In this document: piece after piece, positions 21,128 to 33,900 of the stretch
How positions within the stretch are numbered: the stretch's first letter is position 1
How the letters are laid out: each line of letters opens with the position of its first letter
Source: Limnomonas spitsbergensis
Lineage: Eukaryota; Chlorophyta; Chlorophyceae; Chlamydomonadales
DNA: 64,000 nt
Assembly (NCBI GenBank): GCA_037349105.1
Contig: JAYJMM010000078.1
Coordinates: forward strand, 434,001 to 498,000
Direction of reading: 5' to 3'
The notes under the pieces: model-generated
What the model was told of the DNA's origin: nothing
Seen by the model: the letters and a program-made list of their open reading frames with translations, nothing else
The model's database searches: none
Made by a program: the position numbers and the translations under genes

Positions 21128-24100
21128 TCATCCCTGCAGTACAGCCTGTACAGCCGCTTTATGCAATTCCTTGTTCAGGGCCTGCCATTGCTGTGCTTGT
21201 GCCTGCGCCTGCTTCAGCTCATCCCGCAGTCTCCGCACCTCCTCTGTCCCCTCCCTGCTCCCCCCCGCCCCGCTGCCCTCATCCATCTCCATCGCAGCTC
21301 TCCCCGCAGTCCCGGTAGCGGAATTTGCATGTCGGCCTGTGCTTGTCCCTTCCCATGCAGCTGGATCTGCATGGTGCAGACAGCTAGCGCCCATCTGCGG
21401 CTGCAGAGGTGCTGGCAGACTGCTCGCAGCCCCCCATAGGCCACATGCCTGGACGATGCCCTCATATGGCTGACTGCCATCAATTACCACTGCAGGCCCC
21501 TCCCAAGCCTTCAGGGCACCCGCCATCCCTGCAAGAGGCCATAAGCAGACACTTGATTGCACTGCAGAGGACGAGAAGGGGGGCAGGGGACCAGCAAGAG
21601 GCACGCACGGGCTGCTGCTGTGGGACTTGTGAGCTCAGACGGACATCACCTCAATGTAGCACACAACTGGGAAGTACTTCACTTCAACTAAAAGCCTTGA
21701 CATTCTGTCAGAAGCTTGAAATGGGTCTTGGTCATGACCTAAAGAGAGAACATGGACCTCAAGGCAGTCTCTTCACTCAGACTGGATCCACGAGAAGTCA
21801 CGCCCCTCCAAGGGTTGTGCTGATTGTTAGAATATTGGTACGAGCTGCACTGCCACTGGGACATCTTGTACAAGATGTCCCAGTGGCAGTGCAGCTCGTA
21901 CCAATATTCTAAAACATGTGCAGGACGTGGACCCCCACCTGGTCTCTTGTGCCACTTCCCGTTCTCACCTCCATACTTCACAAGGGGTGCCAGTGGCTGC
22001 GGCCGCTTGGGCCCTTGCCGCCCGCTCTGCCCATGTTGGCCCCCTGACCCGCCCGCCACCATATGCTCGGGCTGGGGCAGCACCAACACGCTCGTCAAGG
22101 GATGCTTCCCCGGGCCTTGTATCACCTGAGGAGCAGCGGACGGGAGGGACCGGAAGGTTAGCCACGGTGGACAACAGGGCTAACAGCAGCGGACTCACAC
22201 GAAGACCCATTCATTTTGCCACCCCAAAAGGACAGCACCATGCTTCATACTGCTGGTACATCAGCTGCAAGCTTAGGTTTGCTTTGGCGGCGTCAAAGTT
22301 AGGTGGCAAAGCTAATGGGCAACACTTGACTCCTCACTATGTCTGGGCAAGGTCCGCATGCCATGCATGGTGGACAATGCGTTCACATGTTTAAGAGGAT
22401 GGAGGCAAGTGAAGGATATCTTCAGTCGCAGAGAGGTGGGAGATGTACCACATGACAAAAGGGACAAAGGGAGGGGTGGGCGTGTGCCATATGTCCAATT
22501 GAGGCGGTAGGTGTCCCATATGACAAAGGGCCGGGAGGAAGGTGCATCAGGTGTACAGGATGGAAGTGGACATAGCCCAGGGTCACCCACCTGTATTGCT
22601 TGTCGGCTGCGTAGATCCCAGATGCAAGCAGTCCCGTCATCAGAGCACGATACCATAGACTCCCCATCTAGGGACATGGCCAGCGCATTCACTGCGCGGC
22701 TGTGGCCCTCCATGCGCACGTAGGCCGGCGACGAAACAGACGTCAAGGCATCCCCGGAGGTCCCGGCTGCCACTGATGAAGGGTCGCGCGGCCGGGAAGA
22801 GACGAGCGGCACCTCGTAGATCGCGCCGTCAGTGCCCCCTGCGTATACCGCGTGCTCGCCTGCGTCCATCACGACGCAATTGAGCCCCGATGGCAGCGCA
22901 GCCGTCATGAGCAAGCGGCCGTCGGACAGCCGGTGCAGCTTGACTGTGCGGTCCAGGCTGCAGGTTGCCACCACAGCTGAGGCCTCACCTTGCCCAACAT
23001 GTATCGAAGTGACTGGCAGCGTGTGTTCAGACCTGGGGGAGAGTAGGGGGGGGGGGTAGAAGGTCTTCGGAGGCTCCTCCTCATTAACATGCAGGTGCAA
23101 ATTATGTCATGAGGGACCAGAAGCATATTGTTCAATGATGCTGTATGTCATTGTATCATATTAATACAACCCGACAGCTTCATAAAATAAACAGTGTTGC
23201 AGTCAGAGGGTACAGGCCATGCAGGGGAGCGTTATGAGACTGCAGAACAAGAATCCAGTACCTTTGGGGAAAGAGGAGGATAGGACAAGATCATGATCTC
23301 TGCCTATAATGATGATTTGCTCCTCCCTCAGGCTCAAAGGAGCATTTAGAAGAATAACTTTTGGGGTTTTGTCTCCCCATCTCAGTCACCGGCCAGCCCG
23401 GTAGAGGTGCAGGCGGCCAGCGTGCCAGATGCGTGGAGGTTCATTCTAGCATGGAATCACAATCACGCCCGGCCATGGAAATGGGCACGGTGGAACGAGG
23501 CCTCGCCGTCATTTATGTCAGTTCATAGGAAAGGATGCAGGCTCCAGTAACTTTCAGGACGCCGCCCGGTCATATGGCTTTCTGCCCCTGCCGGGCCGCA
23601 TGTGTGTTGTTCACATAATCAATGAAAGCTAGAAGCTAGGAGAAATTATGCGAATAGAGTACCTGTACCAGGTTTCAACATTTATTTATTTGTGGTTTCT
23701 GGGCCACAAAACCATACAAGAAAACGGCGTGATGTCGAAAGTTTGTGCCTGTCTAAAAGGGAATGAGAAGTCCAGATAGCATGCAGGAGAACTTCATCAC
23801 AAATCAAAACGATCGAAAATTGTGCACAGAGGCCAGTCAACATTATTTTGCCGAAAGTAGGGACAACGAGATGCAGGATACAGGTACAAGCTGTCTCCCC
23901 ATCTCAGTCACCGGCCAGCCCGGTAGAGGTGCAGGCGGCCAGCGTGCCAGATGCGTGGAGGTTCATTCTAGCATGGAATCACAATCATGCCCGACCATGG
24001 AAATAGGCACGGAGGAACGAGGTCTTGCCATAATTAATTTAAGTTCACCCTTCATGATAGGTCAGGATGCAGGTGACAGCATCTTTCAGGGGGGTGTCTA

Positions 24101-27100
24101 TGATACACGCATTAGAAATATAGGGAGATTCATACCGGGATCTTTACTTGGAAGGGGGGAAACATGATAGGTAACGATACCATAACATTGCAAATCTCTC
24201 AATACACTAGTTGGTTTGACAGGCACTTGGTACCTCCATGCATACAGTTGTTTCACCGCCTTTCCCTTTATTTACAAGCCCCATCCAGCACTGCTAAGTC
24301 CCCTCTCCCTTCCAAAAGCCTAGCAATAATAGAAAAAGAGGAGAGCCAATTATCACTTTTCTGTGGCTTTGGTGGGAAAATAACCATGTGTACAAATTGA
24401 TACGTTTCTATTGCAGAATGTACTGGACCAGAAATAATTCAAACGAGTGACTCGGGAGCCCCACTGCAGCACATCAATACTTACCAGAAAGCAAATAAAA
24501 TGCCGTGCAAATTGGGGCCTGACTTCGTTATCTGGGCGGGAAAGTGGGGACAGCAGGATACAGGTACAAGCTGTCTCCCCATCTCAGTCACCGGCCAGCC
24601 CGGTAGAGGTGCAGGCGGCCAGCGTGCCAGATGCGTGGAGGTTCATTCTAGCATGGAATCACAATCACGCCCGACCATGAAGATGGGTACGGTGGAACGA
24701 GGCCTTGCCTTCAACCATAGGGGACGCAGCAACTGGTGGGGTGTTCGGTTGGGTGGGAGGGAACTCATCTTTGGCTCCATTCCAAGCAGCTAATCTACCA
24801 GAGAGCTTCCATAGAAGTCAGAAGTGGAAAATTCCTCCTCAGCTCTAGTCAGGGCAGCACCTCTACCAGAGGGCTTCCATTTCCAACTCATTGTCACGTG
24901 TGACTCACCAGGAGTGTAGGGGCTGCGGACGGTGATATGACGGGGCAGACACATCCGCCGCCACGTCCAGCAGTTCCGCCATCAGCCACGCACATGCCAG
25001 AGTGTCTTCAGCTGCAGTCAGGAGCAACATCCCTGCCTCGTCGAAGGCCAGGCAGGTGACTCCCTTGTAGTGGGCTGCCCAGGACCTGCGCAAGTGGGGG
25101 GCGCATGGGCGAGGCTGCGTTAAGAAGGCCGGGCCAGGGGGATGGGAGATCTTGGGTGGGAGCACGGAAACAGGCAAACAGCAACAGCTGGTGAGACGCC
25201 AAAAGCCAGAGGGCATGTGAAGTAGCATCCACGCACTGGTGCATCTTTTATGAATTCAACGTCGGACAGTTGGAGCACTGGTCAAAGTGCATGACAACAG
25301 AATGATTGAAAGTCGCAGGGCCTATTTGCATGATAAAAGAAGTGTGACAGCAGAGCACTCGGAAGTGGGGGCAACCAAGTCCCGGCGATGTACTGATGTC
25401 CATGTTGAGCGAAAAGACATACCTCAACAGAAGTCCCTACCTTGAAAAACGGCGCGTAATGACTTGCACCCGCACCTGAGCAGCCTGCCTGATGCCACCT
25501 CCCACATGTAGACTGTGCCTGACGCCCCGCCCGCCGCTAGGTACGTGCCACATTGTGTCGCGCAGACGGCACTGACACGTTCTACGACAAAGCTGCGCTG
25601 CAGTGCTTGATCCTGTTACAGCAAAGAGCTTGGAGTGTGAAAGCCTGACAGCCAGGGACACAACAGATCTGACGCAGTTCAAATAGGGGTGACACAGGGT
25701 CTAACGGTAAAAGAATCAACTACATGCTTGGCAGTGCGTGACAGACAGAATAGTCTATTAAATCCATCATGGTCAAAACAATGACAAGAGGCAAGGCAGG
25801 CTAAATGGATTTTGATTGACAGAGCATCTGTCTCCCCATCTCAGTCACCGGCCAGCCAGGTAGAGAAGCAGGCGGCCAGCGTGCCAGATGCGTGGAGGTT
25901 CATTCTAGCATGGAATCACAATCACGCCCGACCATGGAAATAGGCGCGGGGGAACGAGGCCTTGCTGTAACTTATGACAATTAGTTTACAAAAGACACCA
26001 CACGCAAAAGCATCTTTGAAGAGATGGGTCACCGATCCTGCACAAAAACTATTTGATGAAAACTAAAAGACAGTTGACCCAACCGGTAGTCAAAGTAAAC
26101 AAAGGGAGCTTCACATCCACATCCAGCATAATTGTTGGAGTAGTGAGATAAGAATAAGATGTCTGTCTCCCCATCTCAGTCACCGGCCAGCCTGGTAGGG
26201 GTGCAGGCGGCCAGCGTGCCAGATGCGTGGAGGTTCATTCTAGCATGGAATCACAATCACGCCCGACCATGGAAATAGGCACGGGGGAACGAGGCCTTGC
26301 TGTAACTTATGACAATTAGTTTACAAAAGACACCACATGCAAAAGCATCTTTGAAGGGATGGGTCACCGATCCTGCACAAAAACTATTTGATGAAAACTA
26401 AAAGACAGTTGACCCAACCGGTAGTCAAAGTAAACAAAGGGAGCTTCACATCCACATCCAGCATAATTGTTGGAGTAGTGAGATAAGAATAAGATGTCTG
26501 TCTCCCCATCTCAGTCACCGGCCAGCCTGGTAGGGGTCAGGCGGCCAGCGTGCCAGATGCGTGGAGGTTCATTCTAGCATGGAATCACAATCACGCCCGA
26601 CCATGGAAATAGGCACGGGGGAACGAGGCCTTGCTGTAACTTATGACAATTAGTTTACAAAAGACACCACATGCAAAAGCATCTTTGAAGGGATGGGTCA
26701 CCGATCCTGCACAAAAACTATTTGATGAAAACTAAAAGACAGTTGACCCAACCGGTAGTCAAAGTAAACAAAGGGAGCTTCACATCCACATCCAGCATAA
26801 TTGTTGGAGTAGTGAGATAAGAATAAGATGTCTGTCTCCCCATCTCAGTCACCGGCCAGCCTGGTAGGGGTCAGGCGGCCAGCGTGCCAGATGCGTGGAG
26901 GTTCATTCTAGCATGGAATCACAATCGCGCCCGGCCATGGAAATAGGCGCGGGGGAACGAGGCCTTGCCGCAATATCATGATCAAGATACGATCAACAGC
27001 AGGAGGATAAGAGGAGGGGGGACGAGGCCTTGCTTTGAAGGGAGCACACGTACCCAAGACATGGACTTGTTGGGCACGTAGGTCACTTTCCAGAAGGATG

Positions 27101-27464
27101 AGGTGGGCATGACAGCCATGTACATGGGTCATTTTAAGCATGGTTGCATCTTTGAGCACCTTGTGCCACACGCCTTGCATCCAACCTTGCTTTAAGATCA
27201 AAGCGATTTGTTCACCTTGTGCCACGTCCAGAACTGTAGGGCGTCTTTGGCAGCTTGTGCGCCCACCAGGTAGTCTCGCCCGAGGAGGCACAGACCATTA
27301 CGCGGGGATGCATTGGACTTATAAGAGTTGAGCTGCGTTCCCGTGGTCAAGTCCCTGCGAGGAGGGGTCATACGGCCGCCATGAGTTGCGTCGCTTGCAC
27401 GAACGCTCCTCACGCCCAAGATCTGATGTGACCTACGCCAACATTCATAATGCAAATCGTTCAT
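21128..27464 (-). CDS. IPI3: WD40 protein of the Rix1 complex, IPI3/WDR18-like (520 aa, 6 exons)
   Basis: Exons, in transcript order: 27464-27216, 25612-25476, 25085-24909, 23032-22591, 22125-21969 and 21528-21128. All junctions are GT-AG, phases agree throughout and the sum is 521 codons with stop. The start is the ATG at 27464; an in-frame shorter start cannot be excluded. In order, the protein shows the family's N-terminal blade (TTGTQLNSYKSNASPRNGL), the blade LAAGGASGTVYMWEVASGRLL, then WAAHYKGVTCLAFDEAG, SEHTLPVTSIHVG with ATCSLDRTVKLHRL, a blade ending SCSDDGTACIWDLRSRQ, a KRPQPLAPLVKY linker, and a C-terminal coiled coil (RRLRDELKQAQAQAQQWQAL). In yeast and animals Ipi3/WDR18 acts with Rix1/PELP1 and Ipi1/TEX10 in 60S pre-ribosome maturation in the nucleus, and yeast Ipi3 is also reported in pre-replicative complex assembly. 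Introns 1 and 3 carry a repeated 140-bp element, intron 5 a perfect palindrome. Confidence 0.88.
21827..21912. repeat. 86-bp perfect palindrome
   Basis: Two 43-bp arms, exact reverse complements with no spacer: TTAGAATATTGGTACGAGCT... meets its complement at the centre CTTGT/ACAAG (21869/21870), and the symmetry breaks at both outer edges. It lies in IPI3 intron 5, 57 bp downstream of exon 5. In RNA it would form a 43-bp stem with essentially no loop beyond a few bases. It could be a deletion product of a hairpin transposon or a recent inverted duplication. Confidence 0.97.
23371..23515. repeat. IPI3 intronic repeat, copy 1
   Basis: About 140 bp starting GTCTCCCCATCTCAGTCACC and ending near GAACGAGGCCTCGCC. 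Six further copies lie at 23893, 24573, 25830, 26165, 26500 and 26834, all in the same orientation and all in IPI3 introns 3 and 1. Confidence 0.9.
23893..24035. repeat. IPI3 intronic repeat, copy 2
   Basis: Same element as copy 1, here preceded by GGATACAGGTACAAGCT, a leader shared with copy 3 but not with copy 1. Located in IPI3 intron 3. Confidence 0.9.
24573..24712. repeat. IPI3 intronic repeat, copy 3
   Basis: Same element, again preceded by GGATACAGGTACAAGCT. Located in IPI3 intron 3, about 200 bp from exon 3. Confidence 0.9.
25830..26975. repeat. 335-bp tandem repeat containing the IPI3 intronic element (3.4 units)
   Basis: Copies 4 to 7 of the 140-bp element begin at 25830, 26165, 26500 and 26834. 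The sequence between them (GACAATTAGTTTACAAAAGA to AGTGAGATAAGAATAAGATG) is also repeated, giving a period of 334-335 bp. The array fills much of IPI3 intron 1. Units are almost identical, so the expansion is recent. Confidence 0.95.
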
Positions 27465-27928
27465 AGACGCACCGGAAAGCTCACCAAGATGTGATATTTG
27501 TTTCCACACTAGACGCAAGGATGACCACTTGACGCTGCATTTCCCTTCCACTGGTGAGACTAACACGTTCTGGGGAGATGAGCCATGACCTAGGCGTCGA
27601 TTTCACGGACGAGGAATATGTCAGCTCTGTCTCAGGCGGCCTTTCACGCTTCTCCACTTCTGTACCAGCAGTGTGAAACCCTCCCTCGCGAATACAGGGT
27701 GAAACAGTTAAATTGGAAAACAACTCGTCATTACGGGCTGGGTGTATAACGTCGGTATTCGAGGTGCCCTATCTGTTTCTAGCGACGATTCTTTCCCCGC
27801 TTCCCCCAACAAGCTAAATCCACACCATTTGAATTTTCGGATCGGATTTCGTCTTCTATTGTCATCCTCTGCAAGCCTTACTTGCCGTATCTCATTAGCC
27901 GCGCTTTGGATATTTCTTGCTGCTTGCC
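27465..27928. promoter_or_regulatory. Bidirectional promoter region, IPI3 / ORC3
   Basis: Only 464 bp separate the divergent start codons of IPI3 (minus) and ORC3 (plus), so both promoters and 5' UTRs must lie here. No clear TATA box is seen for ORC3. TTTCCCCGC at 27792-27800 is one base longer than the E2F/DP consensus TTTSSCGC; it is only a near match. Co-regulation of the two genes is an inference. Confidence 0.6.
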
Positions 27929-30900
27929 ATGCAATGGCTCGCGAGCACCGAGGATAGGTCGCAGACAGTGGCCAGCATCAGCAAGGCCTTTGAGATCCTG
28001 CGGCAAAATCCAGCTGCGCCCACGCCTCGTGTCGGGAAGCTTCGCAGGTCTAAGGCACTGGACTCACATGCTGAAGCCTCCCAGGAAGATAATGATGATG
28101 AGCTACAAGGCCACGGCATTACAGGTGAAGCATTGTAGGGGCTGCACACAGCCTGCCGAGGTGATTGTCTACCACAGCCCCCCCACAAAACGACATGGGA
28201 CATCTCGCCTCACTATCTCTCCTCTGGAAACATGAGCAGAACCAGTTTTCGACGATGTATTCACAGATCAAGATCTCAAGGCCTTCCCTCCATTGTCTCG
28301 GCAAGAGGGGTCAGATTCGAGGAGGGCGCGAGCGGAAGCTGACCTTTCAGCTTCAGATAACCTGAAACTGAAATATGCGGTGAGTATGGATGCAGCGCTC
28401 TTGCTGGCCCCACTCTGATCTGGTTGCTGCCCTGGTGGACCCTGATGGCTATTGCAAATTGCAATCAAGACTTAAGCCCTAGCTGGTACTTATCCCCACC
28501 TCGCCCAGAGCATGTTACTTACTTACTTGTAACAATCCCTCTCCACCATCCATGATTTCCCGCTGCTTGGAAGACTACTGTGAGGAGGACTTATAGAGTC
28601 TTTGGTCCATAGTGAATAATAGCTGGGAAAACACTAAAATAATGCTGCTCTCTACTGCCACCATCATGCCTTTCTGCCAGGGCTACTGCCAGGAGTTTGA
28701 GAATAAAATGTTTGACAAGCTGTGGATCAAGTTTGTCCAGTATCAGGAGCCATCTAAAATGGCTGGCGATGATGCCAGACAGCGGCCTGCCGGAGCCTTT
28801 CCCATGTCTCCCCCAGCAGCAAAAGGTGGCTGCACACAATCTGTGGTGCATGGCTCCCTGTCTACACTGCCTGCTGCTGTGTTGTCCTCTGGAGGCATCG
28901 GCAACGAGGCTGACACTTGCACTATGTACCCCAGCTTGGTCCAATACCTCAGAGGCAGGAAGGTGAGACAGATGGATCATCAGCGTTTTGAATCCACATC
29001 ACCAAAGCATTGTTTGGCCCCAACTGGCTCATGGTGCTTAAAAAAGTCTTATTTTGCACCCATCATCATCCGTCTGACCTGTTGTCCCTGATAGACCCCA
29101 GCTCTTTCATGCCCTGCCTAGCACCTATCTCTCCCCCTCTGCCCCTTGACCTTATGTGGTAGGCGTACACTGCGCTCCTGCACGCAAAGGACCTGAGCGC
29201 TGGGCTGGGTTCAGTGCTCCTCTCAATTCTGCAGCAGCTGGTGGGGCCTGATACTGAGGACTGGGGAGCGCAGGACATTGAGGTAAGTGACCGTGGGAGG
29301 GGTGCTTCGCGCCATGCGTCTGGTAGACAGGGCGGTACTTACGACAAGGTACAGGGCGGTCCTGACGTCAAGGTTGACTGGCATGTCTCACTTCTACAAT
29401 GCGTAGGTGCCTTGGTCCTTACAAATCTTGAGTGGGTAATTGAGCATAACTATTCATGCTATTGGTGTGTACTTCCAATGACTCCGGTATTTGAGACTAA
29501 GTGGATGACTTCATAAAGAGTCCTGCATTGCGTGCCTCACATAACCCCTCCCCACCCTGCGCAATGCGCTTGGCAGGCCTTGTACGCGTGGTATGAAGAC
29601 CAGACCGGTGTCGTCAGTGTAGCCTCCGAACCTGCGGCACCCTTGGCGGCGACCTTGGCCCCTGCACCTGCTGCATCAGACCTGGGCTCCTCTGGCCAGG
29701 ATGAAAAGAAGCCTGCTGCCAGGCAGCTGAGACAGCGCAAGGCGGCAGCTGCAGCAGGTGATCCGCCCACGAGTAGATTGTAACAGCTAAGCATGAAGCA
29801 GCATGTGGGCCCAGGCCAGGGGGGCAGTCCTGTCAGGGGTTACCGCCCACACAAACGTGTATAACATGTCAGCCTATGGGATGACCAACCTTTCCCTTTG
29901 CGTAGGCTGTTGCGTTCAATGTTGCAAACGCTGTTGCCGTCATCAAGAGCCCCAACTTCATTCACCGACTCGATGCACCCCCCTGGGCCCCTTTCTCAAC
30001 CTCACCAATCCCTCGTAGGGCTCAAGTCGTCAGCCGCTGCACCCGGCGCTGCCGGCGATATGTTTGCTATGTCCAAAAAGAGCAACAAGCTGCGGCCTGT
30101 CGTGCTGATGATCCAGGGTGCGGAGCAGGCTGACGTCGCCTGCTTCAGGGACCTGGTCAAGACACTGACCATGGTGGGTGGGCTTGGCTCTGTCATGGTT
30201 TGACATTCTGCCTGGTGTGTATGAGCGCTGCCTACGGTGCGGTGATTCTGCCTGCTTGCATGCATTTTGGAGCAGGCTTTAGGGGGAGCAGATGCCTGAA
30301 CAGGAAGGATTCAACTCTCTGGATTAAGGCTTGGGCATGCGCAGCACCTCTGCGCTATTTCCACCTCATGCACAGCTCATTTTGTTTCACTGACATGTCT
30401 CCTCACCTCAACCCTGAGCCAAAGCCCTTCCGTCTTGATGCCACCCCTCCTCCTTCTGTCCTACCAGGACCACTCCCACTTCCCTATCGGCCTGCATATT
30501 TTTCACTGACGAGTTACCAACCTCTCCCTGCACCTCAGCCTAGGCATAAATGCCGCTGCCCCTCCTCCCCTCCTCCCGCCAGGACCACTCCCGCTTCCCG
30601 GTCTGCCTGCTGCTGTGCGCCTCTGTGCCAGCCGACGTGTTGGCCACATCCCTGTCGGCAGACATTTTGTCGCGCCTCCGGCTACATCGCTTCAGACTCA
30701 TGCCGCAGCAGGACCGGCTCAACGCGTTCTTCCAGGGTGAGCTCCAGCTGCTCTGGTTCTGTGTGTCAGGGGGGGGGGCAGGAGGCAAGACAGCTGGCCT
30801 GCTGATGTGTGATAGGGGGGAGCAGGGTGGGGGATACAGCTGACAGCTTGAGATGAGCAATGGGCCATCATGTTGCCTGTCTGTTAGAATGCTCCCCTCC

Positions 30901-33900
30901 CTAACTCACTTAAGCCAAGCCCACTGTCGTGTCACAGAGGTTGTCCTTGGGCTTTCACCCTCGCCCATCCCGGTGGCCTTGGCGTCCGGGCCCATGCAGC
31001 TGCTGTTGGACCGCTTTCACTCATCAAACGGGAGCGTGCTGGCCATCTGCAATGCACTGGACGTGGCAGGTACTGGACATGAAAGCCTTGCTTGTATCAA
31101 ACATGCATTGCCTTGACTGAGTGCCGGTACTGGCTCTTTGACCTGAGGCTTCAGCTGCTGCGAGGCTGCTGTTGTTGTTGTTGTTACTGCTTTTCTCTAC
31201 AGCCAGCCTCAGGCCATTCCCTGCCTGCGTTTCTCCCTCTTCCTGTACAGCCATGAATCATTGCCAAAGGTCCCCCCTGGCGGCGCTTGCAGCCGTGTGC
31301 CTCTCCGGTGCCCGCCCGCTGATCGAGGTCGCCGCGGCTAGTCTCCCGCAGGACTTGCTAGCTAAGGTAGAGGCAAGAATGGGGGCCGCCGCCAGCAATG
31401 CGTCCGCGGCTGCTGGGAAGGCACTGCCCCAGCAGGGTGCAAAGGCTGCTGCAGAGGTTGCTGCTCCAGGCACGCGCAAGAGCCGTAATGCAGCCTCGGA
31501 TCGCTCCAACGACGAGGCCTGTGGGCCTGTGTCCTCTCAGCTGCGCACCATCGCAGCAGGGTTGGCCGAGGCAGGCGAGGCATGGGCCGCATGGAGGCTG
31601 GGGCTGCTGTGGATGCGCAAGGTTGCGGAGACGACCGGTGGGTGGCATCAGCTCAGGGTCAGCTGCCCATGCGACACCGGTGGAGGTCACAGGCTATGTC
31701 TAGCCCTCGGCTTGACATGTGCAAGTGCTGCGGAGAGCTGGACATATGTGAATGCTGATGCTTGCTCGTCACAATAACAGCACACTTGCACGCACTCAAC
31801 ATTTCAAGGAGTGTTTCCCATGCTTGTTTGAGCTGTCCAATATCAATGTTCATCACACACACACAAAATCGACCCCATCGATAAAGAAAAACTCTCTCTT
31901 CTCTGCTGGTGCCGCTGACCGCCCCCAGTTACGTTTGCCTGCACTGGATATGGCCGCAGCTCATTGCACCTTCCTCGCTCCAACGACTCACACACACACA
32001 CACACCATCGGGCCACCCTGTCTCCTCTCCTCTTTGCAGGTGCCGCTGACCGACCCGAGTTCCAGTTACCTGCTCTATATGTTGCCGCAGCTCATCGTAC
32101 CTTCCTTCCACTGACAGAAAGGTGAGGCTTTGCTACCCTAGTTCACGGGGCCTCTCGCCCAGAGGTGACCCAGGGTGAACAGGCATGCCAGGCGGTCCAG
32201 AGGGTGTCCCACTGTCCACTGTCCCTCGCTTGAGAAGGGTGCAGTAGCAGCTCTTGTACATTTGTGAGGCGTGTGACTTTTTTAAATGACCAGCGGACTT
32301 CCCTCGCCTGTTCCAGATGAGTGCATTAGGGCAGGACTTGTCTGTGCCTACTTATTGTATCCAGTGCCCACCCACTCACTTAACATATCTGCACCCCCCT
32401 CTCGCCCAGGTCACAACCCCGCCCCGCCTCGTCGCCCCCATCTCTCAGCGCGCTCCTCATTCGTCAGCTCACTGGCCCCAGCAGCACCAGCACCAGCGTG
32501 AGGGCTCTCAGCCTGGATCTTGAGGAGGGGCTGGAGCCAATGCTGGACGAGCTGCTGCAACTGGGGGAGGAGGCTGCACAGGTGGGGGGACACATTGTTT
32601 AGCGGCCTCGATAGGAACGTAAAAGGCAAACTGCTGAAACAAATGGACTGGGGGGAGATTCTGCAGACGACACGGGAAGGCACGGAAACACTGGACGACA
32701 GCCAACAGCATGGAGGCCAGCTCTTGATGACAGGAGGGAACAAGCCTAGGGGGTCACTGAAGGCACCTTAAACTACGCTTGACTTTCATCATGCTCCTGC
32801 AGCTGAATATAATGTGAACAGACAAATCTTACATTTTAAACCCGAAAGTATGTAAGGTACGAATACCACCGTGCCCTCCCTCCGGGCGTGAGAGTCAGGG
32901 GCACAGGGCAGCTAGGGCCGCTGCCACATTCGGCTGGAGCCGGAACCCTGTAGGTAGAGATCCGCACTGCTGTCTGAAGCAGTGCATGGCAGCCATTATG
33001 AGACCACTGGGCCGCATGGCCGACATTTTGTCCAATGGGTATCCCTCTGGTTGCTGAATCATTGTTTCAGCTGATATATTTCACATTTCGAACTCTGGCC
33101 AAGATGTATTTCACTTACTGACCTTCCTTCAGCCAGGGCTGCAAGTGGTTGTTTCGTCTCATATGCCTTGCCATACTGTCACCCCCACACACCAGCCCTG
33201 CCCCATATTCCTCCTCCCCCCCCACACGCACAGTCCTGCCCCTTTCCTCCCCCCCACACCACACATTGTTACCCCCTTACTCCCCCTCACTACATACCCC
33301 CCCCCCCCCCCTTCCTCTCTCCCTTACCACACACATTCATGCCCCTTACTCCCCCCACACTCACACCCCTGCCCCCTTATTCCCCTCCTCACCACACACA
33401 TCCCTACCCCTTTACTCCTCCTCACCACACACTATCCTCCCCCCCTTCCTCTCTTCCTCACCACACACATGCCTGCCCCCTTGCCCTCTCCCTCACCACA
33501 CACTCCCCCCCCCACTCATAGCCCTGCCCCCTTATTCCCCCCCTTACCCCACACATCCCTACCCCTTTACTCCTCCTCACCACACACTATCCTCCCCCCC
33601 TTCCTCTCTTCCTCACCACACACATGCCTGCCCCCTTGCCCTCTCCCTCACCACACACTCCCCCCCACTCATAGCCCTGCCCCCTTATTCCCCCCCCTTA
33701 CCCCACACATCCCTACCCCTTTACTCCTCCTCACCACACACTATCCCCCCCCCCCTTCCTCTCTTCCTCACCACACACATGCCTGCCCCCTTGCTCTCTC
33801 CCTCACCACACACTTTCCCCCCACTCACAGCCCTGCCCCCTTATTCCCCCCCTTACCCCACACATCCCTACCCCTTTACTCCTCCTCACCACACACTATC

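Noticed and set aside
31165..31200. GTT repeat in ORC3 intron 8 as another splice-anchored array
   Set aside because: It is a plain trinucleotide microsatellite in the pyrimidine-rich part of the intron and shows no repeated acceptor module.
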